Part shown: one piece after another, positions 18,820 through 29,383 of the stretch | How positions within the stretch are numbered: position 1 is the stretch's first letter | Layout: each line of letters opens with the position of its first letter | Source: Amanita rubescens | Taxonomy: Eukaryota > Basidiomycota > Agaricomycetes > Agaricales > Amanitaceae | Assembly: GCA_015039365.1 (NCBI GenBank) | Contig: WION01000418.1 | Span: 1 to 46,038, forward strand | Reading direction: 5' to 3' | Length of the DNA stretch: 46,038 bases | Program-made: the position numbers and the translations under genes | Notes under the pieces: generated by a model | The model's database searches: none | What the model saw: only the letters and a program-made list of their open reading frames with translations | What the model was told of the DNA's origin: nothing

Positions 18820-19080
18820 TATGTCACTATTGAGAGAGTGCTGAAATATAATGGGTCACCATCTGTCGTTCATAAAGGGTAATGAACATACCATCGATGG
18901 TTCTTGTTTCAGTGTAGCAGGTGCCAGTAGATCAATTCCATCAGAGTCCTCGGGATTCTTGCGCGTCTCGGTTTTGGCGTTTTCCTCTTCCCATCTTTAG
19001 GTCGAATCACAAGCTAGGCGGCAAGTAACTCTTTGAATTCTCCGTGCTCGATATGGCAGAGGATGAGTCTGGCGTTGAAC
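18820..19080 (-). pseudogene. relic of the HMG-box gene (3' part)
   Basis: The interval aligns by eye to about 26540-26825 of the HMG gene, including the end of its exon 2, the intron and the start of the last exon. Shared stretches include ACCATCGAYGG with flanking TCTTG(C/T)TTCAG, ATTCCATCA, TTTTGGCGTTTTCCTCTTCC versus TCTTGGCGTCTTTTTCTTCC, and CTTTGAATTCTCCG. On the minus strand the peptide TLKQEPSMV is preserved before the intron, and TENSK upstream. Intron homology shows a DNA-level duplication, not a retrocopy. The HMG box itself and most of the gene are missing, so it is non-functional. Confidence 0.65.
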
Positions 19081-19497
19081 TTTTGCAGAGCGGCCATACG
19101 GTGAAAGAATAATGGAAAAGGATGAAGTTGAAACTCCGACGCAATAAACAAGCGGCAGCGGCGGCCCGCTTGAACTTTGCCTCATAAATTTTATGTGTTT
19201 CCACATCGCTCAGTCGGAAGTCAGTCCTCGCCACCAGAGTCTTCCCCTGATCGCCCATTACGTCAACCTCTCTCTGGCAAAGCACGTATCCTCTCCTGTT
19301 GTCGCACGCGCTCCCTGATCGTGAGTATAGGGGGTACCGTATCTGCCTACGGGCGGGAAACTTCGCTTGAGGAGTATCCAAAAGCAACGGCCGCCCAGTT
19401 TAGTCATCTTTTGGTCTCCGCTTTGACAAGTTACATTATACGATTGTCCAACTCCCTCAGCGCGAGCGAGCCTGAGTCGCGGCATGATCTTCTTTGA
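19081..19497. other. no supported gene
   Basis: A minus-strand frame continues from the HMG relic to 19387 (contains VMGDQGKTLVARTDFRL and an Ala-rich stretch). It may hold another gene fragment, but no family is recognised. Confidence 0.35.
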
Positions 19498-20290
19498 GCC
19501 AGACGAGCCGTTCAGGATTTGATCGTTCTTCTTCTTGTCTGCGCGGCCCAGGCGGCCCTTGTCAACAGAAGCATCGACGACACTTACGGCGACCTCTCGG
19601 CTGGGCCAAAAACCGGTCCACTAGCTCAGCGACATTTGGTTTGGTCCGAGCTGCAATGAGACTCGATGTTTCGTTCAGCCAACCACGTCCTTGGCCTAGG
19701 ACCACGCATGGACGGCTGCGGTATATGGTTCAAGCACTAAGAACATGAACACCACGTTCTCTTTCACAGGTTCGAATCTTTCTCTCCCTGCTTGCGGTTC
19801 CCCAACTTTGCATGATTTGAATACCTACCAACTTCACAGGCGTTTCCATCTGGGTGTTCCGACGAGCACAGAGTGCAGTTTTACCATCAATGGCAATCAC
19901 ATGGGCGCTTTTTCTTACCAACCTAATGATGGTGAAGCTGTTCAGGATATTCAATACAATGCTACCTTGGTAGCGGCTTAAGCAATTCTCAGCACGAATT
20001 TGTGATCTCGACGAGCGGAGCGCCGAACATGACCTAAGTTAACTTCGACTATGCCATCTACACGTATGTTTATTCCATTATTATACCATCTTTCCTTAGT
20101 CCTAATGTTATTCTAGGGCTGACGTCACCGATAACGTGAACTTGTCGACTTCAACATCCTTGGTATCTTCATCCTCCGGTAGAATCGTTGGTGATAACTC
20201 AAGGATCTACAGAGGCCCATCATCTATGAAATCGTTGGAAGGTTGTATTTCGTGGCTGGTTGGCAAAAGTCGATTCCCGCTACGTAAGTA
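19498..20290 (+). pseudogene. membrane-anchored glycoprotein relic, copy B
   Basis: A signal-like segment (LIVLLLVCAAQAALVN) leads to RSIDDTYGDLSAGPKTG, matching the gene at 5118. Further on come NMNTTFSFTG, then TECSFTINGNHMGAFSYQ with NDGEAVQDIQYNATLVA, then SQHEFVISTSGAPNMT, a TAA, and VNFDYAIYT at the GTATGT donor near 20062. After the intron a Ser/Thr-rich linker begins. Known: FSFTGTAVYV, the middle beta-rich block and (L/V)xFDYAIYT are characteristic of this agaricomycete glycoprotein family. Frame changes and at least two stops make it a pseudogene. The membrane anchor is not found. Confidence 0.6.
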
Positions 20291-22364
20291 GTGGGTTCAG
20301 TGCTACGACCAACTGACGGTTTGTGTCACATGTCACACGTTTGATCGTCAGGCTGTCACGTATTCTTACCGTACCGAGCTACATCCGCGTATCGGGTGTC
20401 TTTCCCGATCGATTGCCCATCCCTCACGTTACATCCGCTTTTCCGAGTCGAATGAGTTCAGTTTTCTCATCAATGACAATAGTGTGGGGCTGTGTAGACT
20501 GCGCGAGGAAAGAAAGTACGCCAAAAATTAACACGATTCAACGAACCAGCGAGGCCTCGCAGTAACCTGACATCATGAATGATACAAGACCAACCAACAC
20601 ATACGTCAGGCGGTGAAAACCTACCCCCTGTTTGATACGACGAGATGCATCCGCTCGGATTGTGATCGGCATTAATTTTTCTGGTTTAAATCTCGATCAC
20701 TGAAGCTTTACTTAAAGTGCGTATGCAGTCATTTGAGAAACCCCTTTACAACTCACCCTGAGTCAGTTGAAAATTTACTGGTAATACGACGTTGGAAAGG
20801 GAGAAATCCTTTTACGTTAACTCCTATCTGCACACTAATATATTCACAGTCTCGGTGCCTCGTTTTCCTCATCCGTTATTTGTGCATATGATGATCACAG
20901 CGCGACGTCGTCAATCATATCTGAGTGGTAGTGCTGATTTTCTGCTCCGCAGGCTTTTTGTCAGTTTGGCGTTTATGTGTACAACGGTTGGAAGTCGGCT
21001 CACTTCTCGTTCGTCTGCATTGATGGCTGCCCTTTCACTACGCTGATATCAAGTTGCGCAGCCATGGAATACGACGGCGGTGTATCTGTGCTAGAAGTCA
21101 CAGAAATTCCGTGTGCTCCGTCTCGAGGGGCAGATGCCGATTTGATCGCTACTCATTTGGGACCGAAATATGTCGTGCCCCCGGGAATTGTGAACTCCAA
21201 GTGCTCCATTGCTGGTAACTCTCGGACGGCAGCCAAACGCATCTTTCGCTCTCATGATGACCATCCTTCGGTCACTAGAAATTCAGAGCAGAAGTAATCG
21301 GTTGATATTCCTTCAGGTTCGTTCTATAATTCATCTGTTTAGTTGCGTGCTCAGGTGCCTTAGAATTGTCAGTTGGTTTATACTACGACCCCATCTCCTT
21401 CCCGACTTCGGCGGCCCCGTGTTTCGTCTTGTAAATGCGAAATTGATACAAAGAGAGGTCGTCGATGCCGGGCTTTCATCTTTGTTGAGGATCCAGACTC
21501 AGCGACCGATGCAGACGACGAGGCCGCACTTTCGGCCTCATCAATGACTTTTCTTTTCTTTGACACGGATAGGGCATCCAAGGCATTGTCCGTGTCATCA
21601 CGTTCAGTCGATAACAACGCCACTTGGCTAAGATTTGCCGTTTGATGACTTATCTGGCAAAGAAAGGAAGCGGACGGGGACGCCCGGCTGAAAACAACTA
21701 GACTGGATAAAGGCAAACGGGCCGACCACTCCGGTGACTTTGTCATGAATGGCGATGAAAAATAAGTCTTTGGCATGGTTGACGGACTGATCTGATTGCT
21801 TAGTATATGTATCTGGCAGACGCGCAAATTGTATTAGTATGTCTTATTTTTCTCTCATCTGGCACGTAGCGGGACCTGCGGCACATGTGCCGCTTTCCTC
21901 GTTTATCATGATGCATGCATATGATGTTTGAACGGCATCCGAGTCACGCGTTACGACTGGCGCGTCACGGGTAACTCGAGTTTTTCTCCTGCCATGTAAC
22001 TACGACAAGAGCTCGAACTTTTACCGCAGAGAATCTCGACTGTGGACATGTTGACCAACAATGCAAGCCGTAAAGCCATGACTACCAATATGCGCCCTAG
22101 TACCACTGACATTTGCGGCCAGATTACAGTGATCGCTATACGTTTTGGTTGTCCCTTGATGTAGTGTATGTGCCCCATCATATGGTGTTGAATCGCAAAA
22201 TGACCGATCACGGAAATACAATGAACAATGCCAAACCGTAAATAAATAAGTTCCAGGTTAGGAATGAGTTCCCATGAAATAGACGCTCATCCGAGCCAAA
22301 TGTGGAACTTGACATCGCCCTGGCTTGCTCCAACCTCGTGCACTCGAAATCAAGTCTTCGTCAT
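20291..22364. other. gene-poor stretch, possible fragments only
   Basis: Two kilobases with no firm gene. A plus frame at 20977-21297 (VPPGIVNSKCSIAGNSR) is not recognised. A minus frame at 21378-21827 contains KKRKV and a Ser/Ala/Glu-rich stretch. In an alternative frame the same strand reads LFFIAIHDKVTGVVGPFAFI near 21700-21770. This could be a decayed gene of unknown type. Confidence 0.35.
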
Positions 22365-24475
22365 ATGTCAAACTCTAACAGCGGGGCAAAGCATTCAACA
22401 GACTCCGCAGAAGCCCAAACGCGCCGCAACTGGTGGCATAATGCCAAAGATTTTATTGTCAGCAACTGCCCGATGTTCGACATGGGCGACAATAACAAGT
22501 TGAATATATCAGAAAACCACATCAATGCCGGCGTTGTAGTCGTACTGGAACGTTTGATATCGAGTGTATCACATATTGACCAGGGGGGTGCTCAAGGTCT
22601 GTCTGACGATGTCAATTATCAGAGGCCACATTTGCTGATATGCTGGCTGGCATTGTCGCCATCATCATATGATCGCAGAGTCTAATGAACAGAGTCAACA
22701 TCCAGGAACATCCGCCGCCCAGGGTAATAGTGGGTCCGGTAGCGGAGAGCCTCTGGTCACAGTTGCTCGACAACCGAGTCTGTACCTTGTCCTTTTTTGC
22801 TTCTATCTATCTGACTACCACAAGCGCCCGTGCCTACACCTCCTGATGTTTGTCCTCTGTTATTTCGTGACCTTATATTTCGCGTTACACATTGTTTTAG
22901 CCCGACAATGCATTCGAGTCAGAGGCGAGTAGCTCGGTAAGTGATCGATTCATAGTCTTTCGCTTGATCGTCCTACATATTGTGCAGAAAGCATATTCAT
23001 CCAGGGCCCATACCCGTAGTCACGTCTATTCCCTCGAGATGATGATTCACGGGGCAGGTTACCCCCTCTACATGCCCACGCCATCCCGAGGTCTCTCGGC
23101 CGGATATCGGAAGAAAGGAGTAAGAGTCGGAGACGTCGGTATAATAACCGCAAACGGTGCTTTCGACTTTCTATTCAACGCTTGCAAACACAATGATCCG
23201 TCAGATGCCGGTGTTAATCCATTCATACTTCCTGACGGCTTTCAGTTGTTCAATGCGGTCAAGAGAGATAGGGACGAGTTCGATCCTGGTATATGTTTGC
23301 ACAGTACCCATGTCAGTGAAATTGACGATCATGATTCGTACGTATTACAAATTATGGTGTACAGGCCATTTTCAGGAGCGTATCTAGGTCTTCTGCTTTT
23401 CAATGTTCAACCAAAGGAGCCATTCTCGCTTTGCCTACAGGTGCCACTGTCTATGAAGCAAGGAATATCCGTCAGTTAGGGAGGCATGCTGCTCGTTGTG
23501 CCGCTAGTTGGTACGAGTATGCGTTGAACGAAGGCGGCAGGGATATCTCCAACGGATCTCTTTATTTTGTTACGGAGTGCACCAAGTCCAAGAACTGGGG
23601 CATTGCGGTCTTCTATGGGAATGCGGTAGCCAATAATGACCACCGCGCTATTTTCGACTCAGAAACGTGTCAATGGAAATATCGGGGCAAGACAGATGCA
23701 AGAGTAGGACCGAAACCAAAGGATATAGTTCTCCTCGATGATGATGAGCCGAATCAGTGTGTTTTTTTGCGCGGCTTTCGACCGGACATTTGGGACAAGT
23801 TAAATGCCATTGATGTCACATGCCAGGATGGAGTGTCCCCCCCTCCGCCATCCACGGGGACAACAACCCATTCTCCGATGCACGGGATGGCGAGTAGCCA
23901 AACCTATTCGCCCCATCAAATGCCGAACAGCGATCATAGTACGCAAGCCACCCCGACGAAGGTAACCGAGGCGTTTGGGAACCCACATAGACCAGGGTCA
24001 TGGCTCGGACAAGTTATGCTGAAGGAAGAATTCAAAGAAACAGTCCCTGTACGTATCGTCTATAGTATGCTCGAGCTCCTTCATTTGATTGAACTCATTA
24101 TATCAGCTCCATCCTTCTGATCCAATCAATGTCATGCTTTTGCACCTGGTGGGATTTACTTGTTATTTTCATTGCGGAATTGTGACCTTATTAAAACAGA
24201 AACCGGAGGCCAGTGTAGCTCTCGTGCATGACAATGTATGGTGTGATCAGTTACCAGATGTAAGCACGTACCGTCCTGCCTAACGAACAAGAAACTGAGT
24301 CTGCTGGAGGATTTTATGGACGACCCTATAAATCCTAACATCTATGGCTTGTTAGAGAACGTGAAGCGGTCGTACAAGGCAATGACTGATATTTATGGTG
24401 ACGGATCTGGTATATTTTGTTGTAATTATCGGAATTTTTATTATTTGTATAGGCAGCGTGGTTCTAGTGAAGTAA
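22365..24475 (+). CDS. agaricomycete multi-exon family of unknown function, copy B
   Basis: Paralogue of 8559-10725 with the same exon order. Exon 1 (22365-22551) reads NKLNISENHINAGVVV. Later exons read HGAGYPLYMPTPSRGLS, VRVGDVGIITANGAFDFLFN, then GAILALPTGATVYEA, ASWYEYALNEGGRDISNGSL and NWGIAVFYG, a Ser/Thr/Pro-rich linker (about 23820-24000), LHPSDPINVMLLHL, KPEASVALVHDNVWCD, and DFMDDPINPNIYGLLENVK. An intron (GTATAT...TATAG) leads to a last exon ending GSVVLVK, with its stop at 24473-24475. The splice donors look intact, including GTAAGT after the PDNAFESEASSS exon, so this copy is the better candidate for a working gene. The frame between the second and third exons could not be settled by eye. 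Function unknown. Confidence 0.72.
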
Positions 24476-24680
24476 ATCTGTCCCCCCGGTGCTCTTTTTC
24501 CTGCTTTGATCTACCATAACAGCGTACAGTTAGACTCAAAACCGCAAGTAAGATGTAATTTTTCATCTCAGGTTAAAGAGCTTAAATTGGAAAACTTTCG
24601 CGCAGCATGAGCTTCATACCGCTGCCCTTGTCATCAGTTCGTCTCCGGATAGTTTCTGGCTCTCAGAGGGTGATGTCATC

Positions 24681-25099
24681 ATGGCGGGTCAAAATGACGA
24701 GGACAGTCTTATGGCTGACGCTACAAAACCACCCCCATTTAACCTGGTAGGCTTTGATGTAAGTGACCTCCCAAAGGCCTCTGGTTTGACGTGACAACAA
24801 GCTAATCCCTATAGCCGGTATGGTCTGGTATGCCTCCAGTGCAAAATGACGAGCATGGCTCCATGACTTCTGGCAACAATGTAATGGCATTGACCCCGCG
24901 CAAAACCCGGCCAGAGTGCGTTGACTGTCGCAGGTATTTTAAAAAGGAGAGGGACCTGCGACGTCACATGAAAGACCCGCTAATCCACCGGAAACTCGAA
25001 TGTGCGATATGCTTAAAATCATTCCACGGAAAGCGCGCGTTACGCAGGCACTTGAAACGCAAAAATTGCAAACCAACCTCTCAATCGGATGTTCGTTGA
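24681..25099 (+). CDS. chimeric gene: MAGQND first exon joined to a C2H2-type zinc-finger exon
   Basis: Exon 1 (24681-24758, 78 bp) begins MAGQNDEDSLMADA, like the gene at 10941. The intron (24759-24814) opens with GTAAGTGACCTCC, similar to GTTAGTGACGTCC in the other copy. Exon 2 (24815-25099) then encodes an unrelated protein, for 120 aa in all: ECVDCRRYFKKERDLRRHMK with H six residues later (C-X2-C-X12-H-X6-H), and CAICLKSFHGKRALRRHLKR ending in Cys (C-X2-C-X12-H-X5-C). The basic helices (DLRRH, ALRRH) fit DNA or RNA binding in the nucleus. The spacing is somewhat atypical. It is a small intact ORF. The product is inferred to be a nucleic-acid-binding protein, targets unknown. Confidence 0.6.
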
Positions 25100-25908
25100 G
25101 CTCGGTTCGTTTAGTTCCATCTATTTCATCGGTAAATATTATGTCTCCGCGTTAATGAGGGTCACTGAGCAATTTGCTACCTAGCTCGAAAGGTGGTTAA
25201 GGCAATGCAACACCTTGCAAAACCCAGTTTCGAGGTTTTGCGTAACGGTGACTCATCCGAGTCATTGAGCATTGATGGTAGCATCTTTAACGGGTAGACA
25301 CTCGCGCAATTGCAACGTAACCATGATACTATTGCATTGAAATACGTAAAAACACTGGGGTATGAGCGTATACAAGTAAGCAAGAAACAAAGCACGTAGA
25401 TCTTCAACCCAATCACATACATTCTACTCACCGTACACGTATGCCACCTCGACCCAATAATCAAAACACCATTCCTACCCGACTTTTTTCGTTCCAAGTG
25501 CGTGCCGACCCAAGCGGCAGCCCTTTGACGATATAAAGTCATTATTCCAACAAACAACAATCAAAGGAGAGAAAAGAAACTTTAAAGAGAAGAAAGAAAA
25601 AAAGCTTCTAAAACGGTTAGAAATACATACAAATTAGAAAAAAGTTTTAAAGTGGGGGGCGAATTTAAGTAAGGCAAGGAAAAACGTCTTGCGGTTCAAG
25701 ACTACCTAGTGATACAATTTCGAAGGTTGGCTGAAAATAAATGGTGTAAGTTACCAAGGTATCCACAAAGAAGAAAAAGGAGGGATAGGTAAAAAGAAAG
25801 GACGGTTTCGCTCGCACATGTGTATCGTGTATGTCGCTCTTGTTAATTATTTGGTGAATATTTTTGGGATAAATCAATGGAGTTCGAAGAGAGGAGGTGA
25901 GGGCGAGT
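25100..25908. other. 3' flank of the HMG gene, no supported gene
   Basis: AT-rich, with A-rich runs near 25560-25660. Minus-strand frames at 25177-25560 and 25665-25877 lack recognisable motifs and the second probably lies in the HMG 3' UTR. This stretch marks the change from duplicated accessory DNA to the conserved gene block. Confidence 0.45.
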
Positions 25909-27663
25909 TCAAATCGTAAACTCGGCCTGCGAGCCGATCAAAGCCGTCAAATCGAGGTCGAGATTTGTCGGCGGGATATGGTGGTGATGATGCTGGTGAT
26001 GCTGCGGGATGAACGCCGGCTGATGTTGATGCTGGTACTGCTGCTGAGAGCACGGTGACTGCGTGAGCAAATCCAAGTACTGTGTTGCGTCGAAACCAGG
26101 CACACCACCCATACCCATGTCGAGAAGATTGAGCTCAGCACCGGCGCTAAGATCATACTCCGATTGTTGCCCCAAGGATAAGTCGTCTATGCTCGGTATG
26201 CTCGTTGGGTCGGTAACTGTAAACGCCGCCGCACCATTGCCATGTTGTTGATGGCAGTCGAGATCAAGAGTTTCGAATGAGTGCGTATCAAATGTGAAAT
26301 GCGCGTCGAACGAGTCAACCGGGGATAGGTTATCATATGGGTCATATTGACTGATGGGGGAAGAGGATTGAGACCAGTCGTCCATCAAGAACGAAGGTAG
26401 ATTCGGTATGGTTAGCGGGGCAGGGGCAGTATAGCTGTCATTGACATGGAGAAGAGATGACGTTTGTATCGGAGTGAGGGGGGACAGCGGATCGCAGTCG
26501 AACCCATGAGTCGGCTGTTGGCTAAGATGGGTGAACGAGAAGGTGCTGAAATCCTGTATACAAATGAGTCAGCGTCTGTCGTCCAAAAGGGGAAATTAAC
26601 GTACCATCGACGGCTCTTGCTTCAGCGTAGTATTCGCCATCTGATCGATTCCATCATCCTTGGGCGTCGAGCACCTCGTCGGTTGTATACTCGTTATCAA
26701 TCTCGGTCTTGGCGTCTTTTTCTTCCCATCTTTGGTTTGTATCACGGGCGAGGCGGGTAAGAAGGTCTGAGTCTTCTTTGAATTCTCCGTTTCTGGTATG
26801 GGGGCGGATGACGAGCGTCTGAATGCTCTCGCCGTAATCGGCGCCTCGAACCGAGTGATAATCTCTGGAACGTGATGCTTATCAAACTCTTGAATAGCCG
26901 CGTCCAATTCTGCGCCTTTCTTGCCCTCGACGAGCAGCTCGGCAATTTTGGCGCACCGTTTGAGATCCTTTGGTTCGACTTCGCGCACCTTGCGCTTCCC
27001 TGTCGCTCGTTCCCCTTCTCCACCACCTTTGCTCTTCACTTTACTCTGCGTAGGGCGGAATGTGTACTTGGGGAACTTTCTCCGATGCTCAGCGAGTGCG
27101 ACCCTGGCCTTGACATGCCAGGCTTGACGCTCATCCTCCGGCAAGTTTTGCCACGTCATACCGATGATCTTGGACAGGGTCGAGTGGTTGGTCTCGACTT
27201 CTGCAGACACGTGTTGACTCTTGATGAACGAAGAACGGAAGAGGATGAACGCATTGGGTGGACGAGGGATATGGTTCTCAGGTTTCTTCTTTGAATGAGG
27301 AGTACGCCTGGAGTTGGTAGAGGAGGAGTTGTCCTCGTTGGGTGAGAAAATTTGAAACTCGGATGTAATCGGAGCATCGACGAGGGGCGGAAGGTCGTCT
27401 GCGGAGGGAGCAGACTCGGAAGAAGGTGATAGTGTGATGTCAAAGGAAGTATGGGTTACGTTGTCGGTAAAGGACACGCTGCAGTCTGTAGGTGCAATAG
27501 CGGAGGCATATGACGCAGGGAAATCCACGGCCCAGACTAACTGCGTGGCTATTTATTGCCGTTGGTGAGCGCGATCTGGAGAGGGGAGAGCGATCGTTGA
27601 TCGCAACTGACCTTGGACGTCGTTTGTCCTCTTTGAAGATATCTTTGACCTCTCCGCTGGCAT
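25909..27663 (-). CDS. MATA-HMG-box transcription factor (Pcc1/Prf1-like class)
   Basis: Minus-strand exons 27612-27663, 26605-27536 and 25909-26553 give 542 aa. The large exon has no upstream in-frame ATG (a GTG opens its frame), so a first exon from the ATG at 27663 (MPAERSKISSKRTNDVQ) is inferred through a GTCAGT...TTAG intron. The HMG box spans about residues 107-178: HIPRPPNAFILFRSS, NHSTLSKIIGMTWQNLPEDE, then a basic end. Basic clusters and a coiled Lys/Glu stretch follow. The C terminus is acidic and Gln/His-rich (QYQHQHQ, a run of five His), like an activation domain. Known: basidiomycete MATA-HMG proteins such as Ustilago Prf1 and Coprinopsis Pcc1 act in mating and sexual development by binding ACAAWG-like sites. 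Orthology to either is not established here. A broken copy of its 3' part lies at 18820-19080. Confidence 0.85.
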
Positions 27664-29383
27664 GGCCGACTCGATAGAGAGGAGCGAATAGTAGTTAGCA
27701 GTAAAAGGGAACGATACGGGGGCGATAAAACGAGCGAATTCCACGAGGCCCAATATTGACTTTATAAGTAACTGTGCGAGAAAGTCTCAGCCACGATGCA
27801 CCCCTTGACGGTCTTTTTTGGTAGGTCGGTCCCAGTAACTTGGTCGCTTGATCTCCCATCGGGCACGACTTGTCGTCTTCCTCGACTTTGACTTGTGCAT
27901 CTTGGCCTATAAACGTCTCTCCTTGTTAGCATCGGAGTCGACTCTCCATTCTCCAACTTTCATCTTCTTACCTACGAAAACTTGTCACTTTCACTGACCG
28001 ACCGCAGGTTTCTTTAACTCCCACCAACACCGATAACGGTATAGCGCGTGACCGAACACTACGCCATTTGGTAACTGTCCCCGTCTTTCAGTCCAGATCG
28101 TCCACTCGCCTTTCGGTCGGATTAGGCAGGCAAGAGTTGCCCTCAAAAAGAGGACAAGGACTGTTCATAATTTGACAATGCGCTCTTAGCAACCATCCAC
28201 TGCACCGGTTTACCAACATTCAATACATTGATTGCGCCCCCACTCCCGCTCGGACCCACTGCAGACTAGGACCAGTGACACGCAGTGCGGCGTGCCAAGT
28301 ACCCAATCCCATCATCGCAATTCAATCGTCTTATCGTATTCATAGAACGTACGGCTAAACTGTCACCATTACGTGCGTGCCTCAGTCTTAAACCTTGTTC
28401 TGTGCACACCCACTCGGCGGTCGTCTATACCGTTCTCAGCCTGAGAGGTCCCATGACCCTCCCTCCCCCCTTAGCTTGACAACTGTTTGACAGCTAACAT
28501 TAACCTTGCAATATAACTACGCCTCTCACCGAGTCTCTCGTGGACCGCACCCGCCTCACATCTCTGCCGCTCCATCTCCGATTCCGAATCGCACCTGGCA
28601 CTGGCAGCATCTCGGCGATAACGACATTTCTTCCATCCGAATATTCATCGCTTTTTTTGTTTTTGTTTTTTTCACATGCCCCAAGCTTCTAGTTCCATCA
28701 TTGTTGCTTTTACTCACTCTTGTGTTGGGCGCAGTAAAGCACAGCACCGTTGTTCATCATTTCTCTCCGCTTTTTCATCACACCATCACCATCACACTTC
28801 GCCTTGTCGCGTCGCGGTTCTACCGGTGTTGCGTGCCTTAGCCTGCCAGTTGTGTTTACTTATTATACCCATCTATACTGTTGCCAGTGGGGACAGTCCC
28901 ATCATCACCGCCTGTCGAAACCTTGTCTTCTACCATTCCTATCACCCCGGCGCCGCGCAAACCCGGGGGTGGGTCACTACCAAACCCCTCCAAACAGCCC
29001 CAAACGCCTGAGCTGGCCCAAAGTTATCCAACCAATAAAAAACCAAGAGAGCGGACGAACAAAATCCCGTCTTCATCGCGTACTACGCGATTCACGTGGA
29101 ATATCAGAAAATTCTCATTTCATTAATGTTATATTAATTCTCCATCACGTTAGGGCGGGTGTCCGTACGCCCACACCCTAGACCTCGTTTGCTGGCAAAG
29201 AGCTCGTTCCAAAACACGTTTTTTCCTCCAACTTGTACACGTGCACGATGCATTCCAAGCTAAAAAAAAGCTTTTTTTACAACGTTCGAGACGTGTGTTC
29301 ATTATAATTAATACAAAGTAGTAGTATAATAGTATCGTTTGCAACGTTCAAGAATAATAACCGTCCACGTTCACCTACATGCC
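27664..29383. other. long upstream region of the HMG gene
   Basis: About 1.7 kb between the HMG start and the SLM1-type stop. Plus-strand open frames (28506-28841, 28676-29011, 28750-29181) overlap in three frames, which suggests compositional bias. One segment (28881-29126, Pro/Ser/Thr-rich, contains ITPAPRKPGGGSLPNPSKQP) looks slightly gene-like but has no clear start. CT-rich runs occur near 28640-28680. Long 5' regulatory regions are usual for developmental HMG factors. Confidence 0.4.

Larger units (their letters stand above)
19498..24814. repeat. segmental duplication, block B
   Basis: Same gene order and strand as block A (5118-11067): glycoprotein gene, unknown-family gene, MAGQND first exon and its intron. 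Offsets shrink gradually (about 14.38, 13.81 and 13.74 kb), as expected from indels including the 1.4-kb element in block A. Similarity stops inside intron 1 of the last gene. Confidence 0.7.

Noticed and set aside
20977..21297. Possible further glycoprotein-family copy (VYVYNGW)
   Set aside because: The short match is not supported by FTG, FDYAIYT or anchor motifs nearby.
21378..21827. Minus ORF with KKRKV as a nuclear protein
   Set aside because: A KKRKV string alone is weak; another frame of the same strand looks equally coding; no family recognised.
26742..27443. Other long frames overlapping the HMG gene
   Set aside because: Shadows of the HMG exon in other frames.
27297..27528. GTG start for the HMG gene
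   Set aside because: Nuclear fungal genes rarely start at GTG; a 5' exon with ATG and matching phase is available.
28506..29181. Overlapping plus-strand ORFs upstream of the HMG gene
   Set aside because: Open in three frames at once, typical of CT/CA-rich composition; no splice or family evidence.
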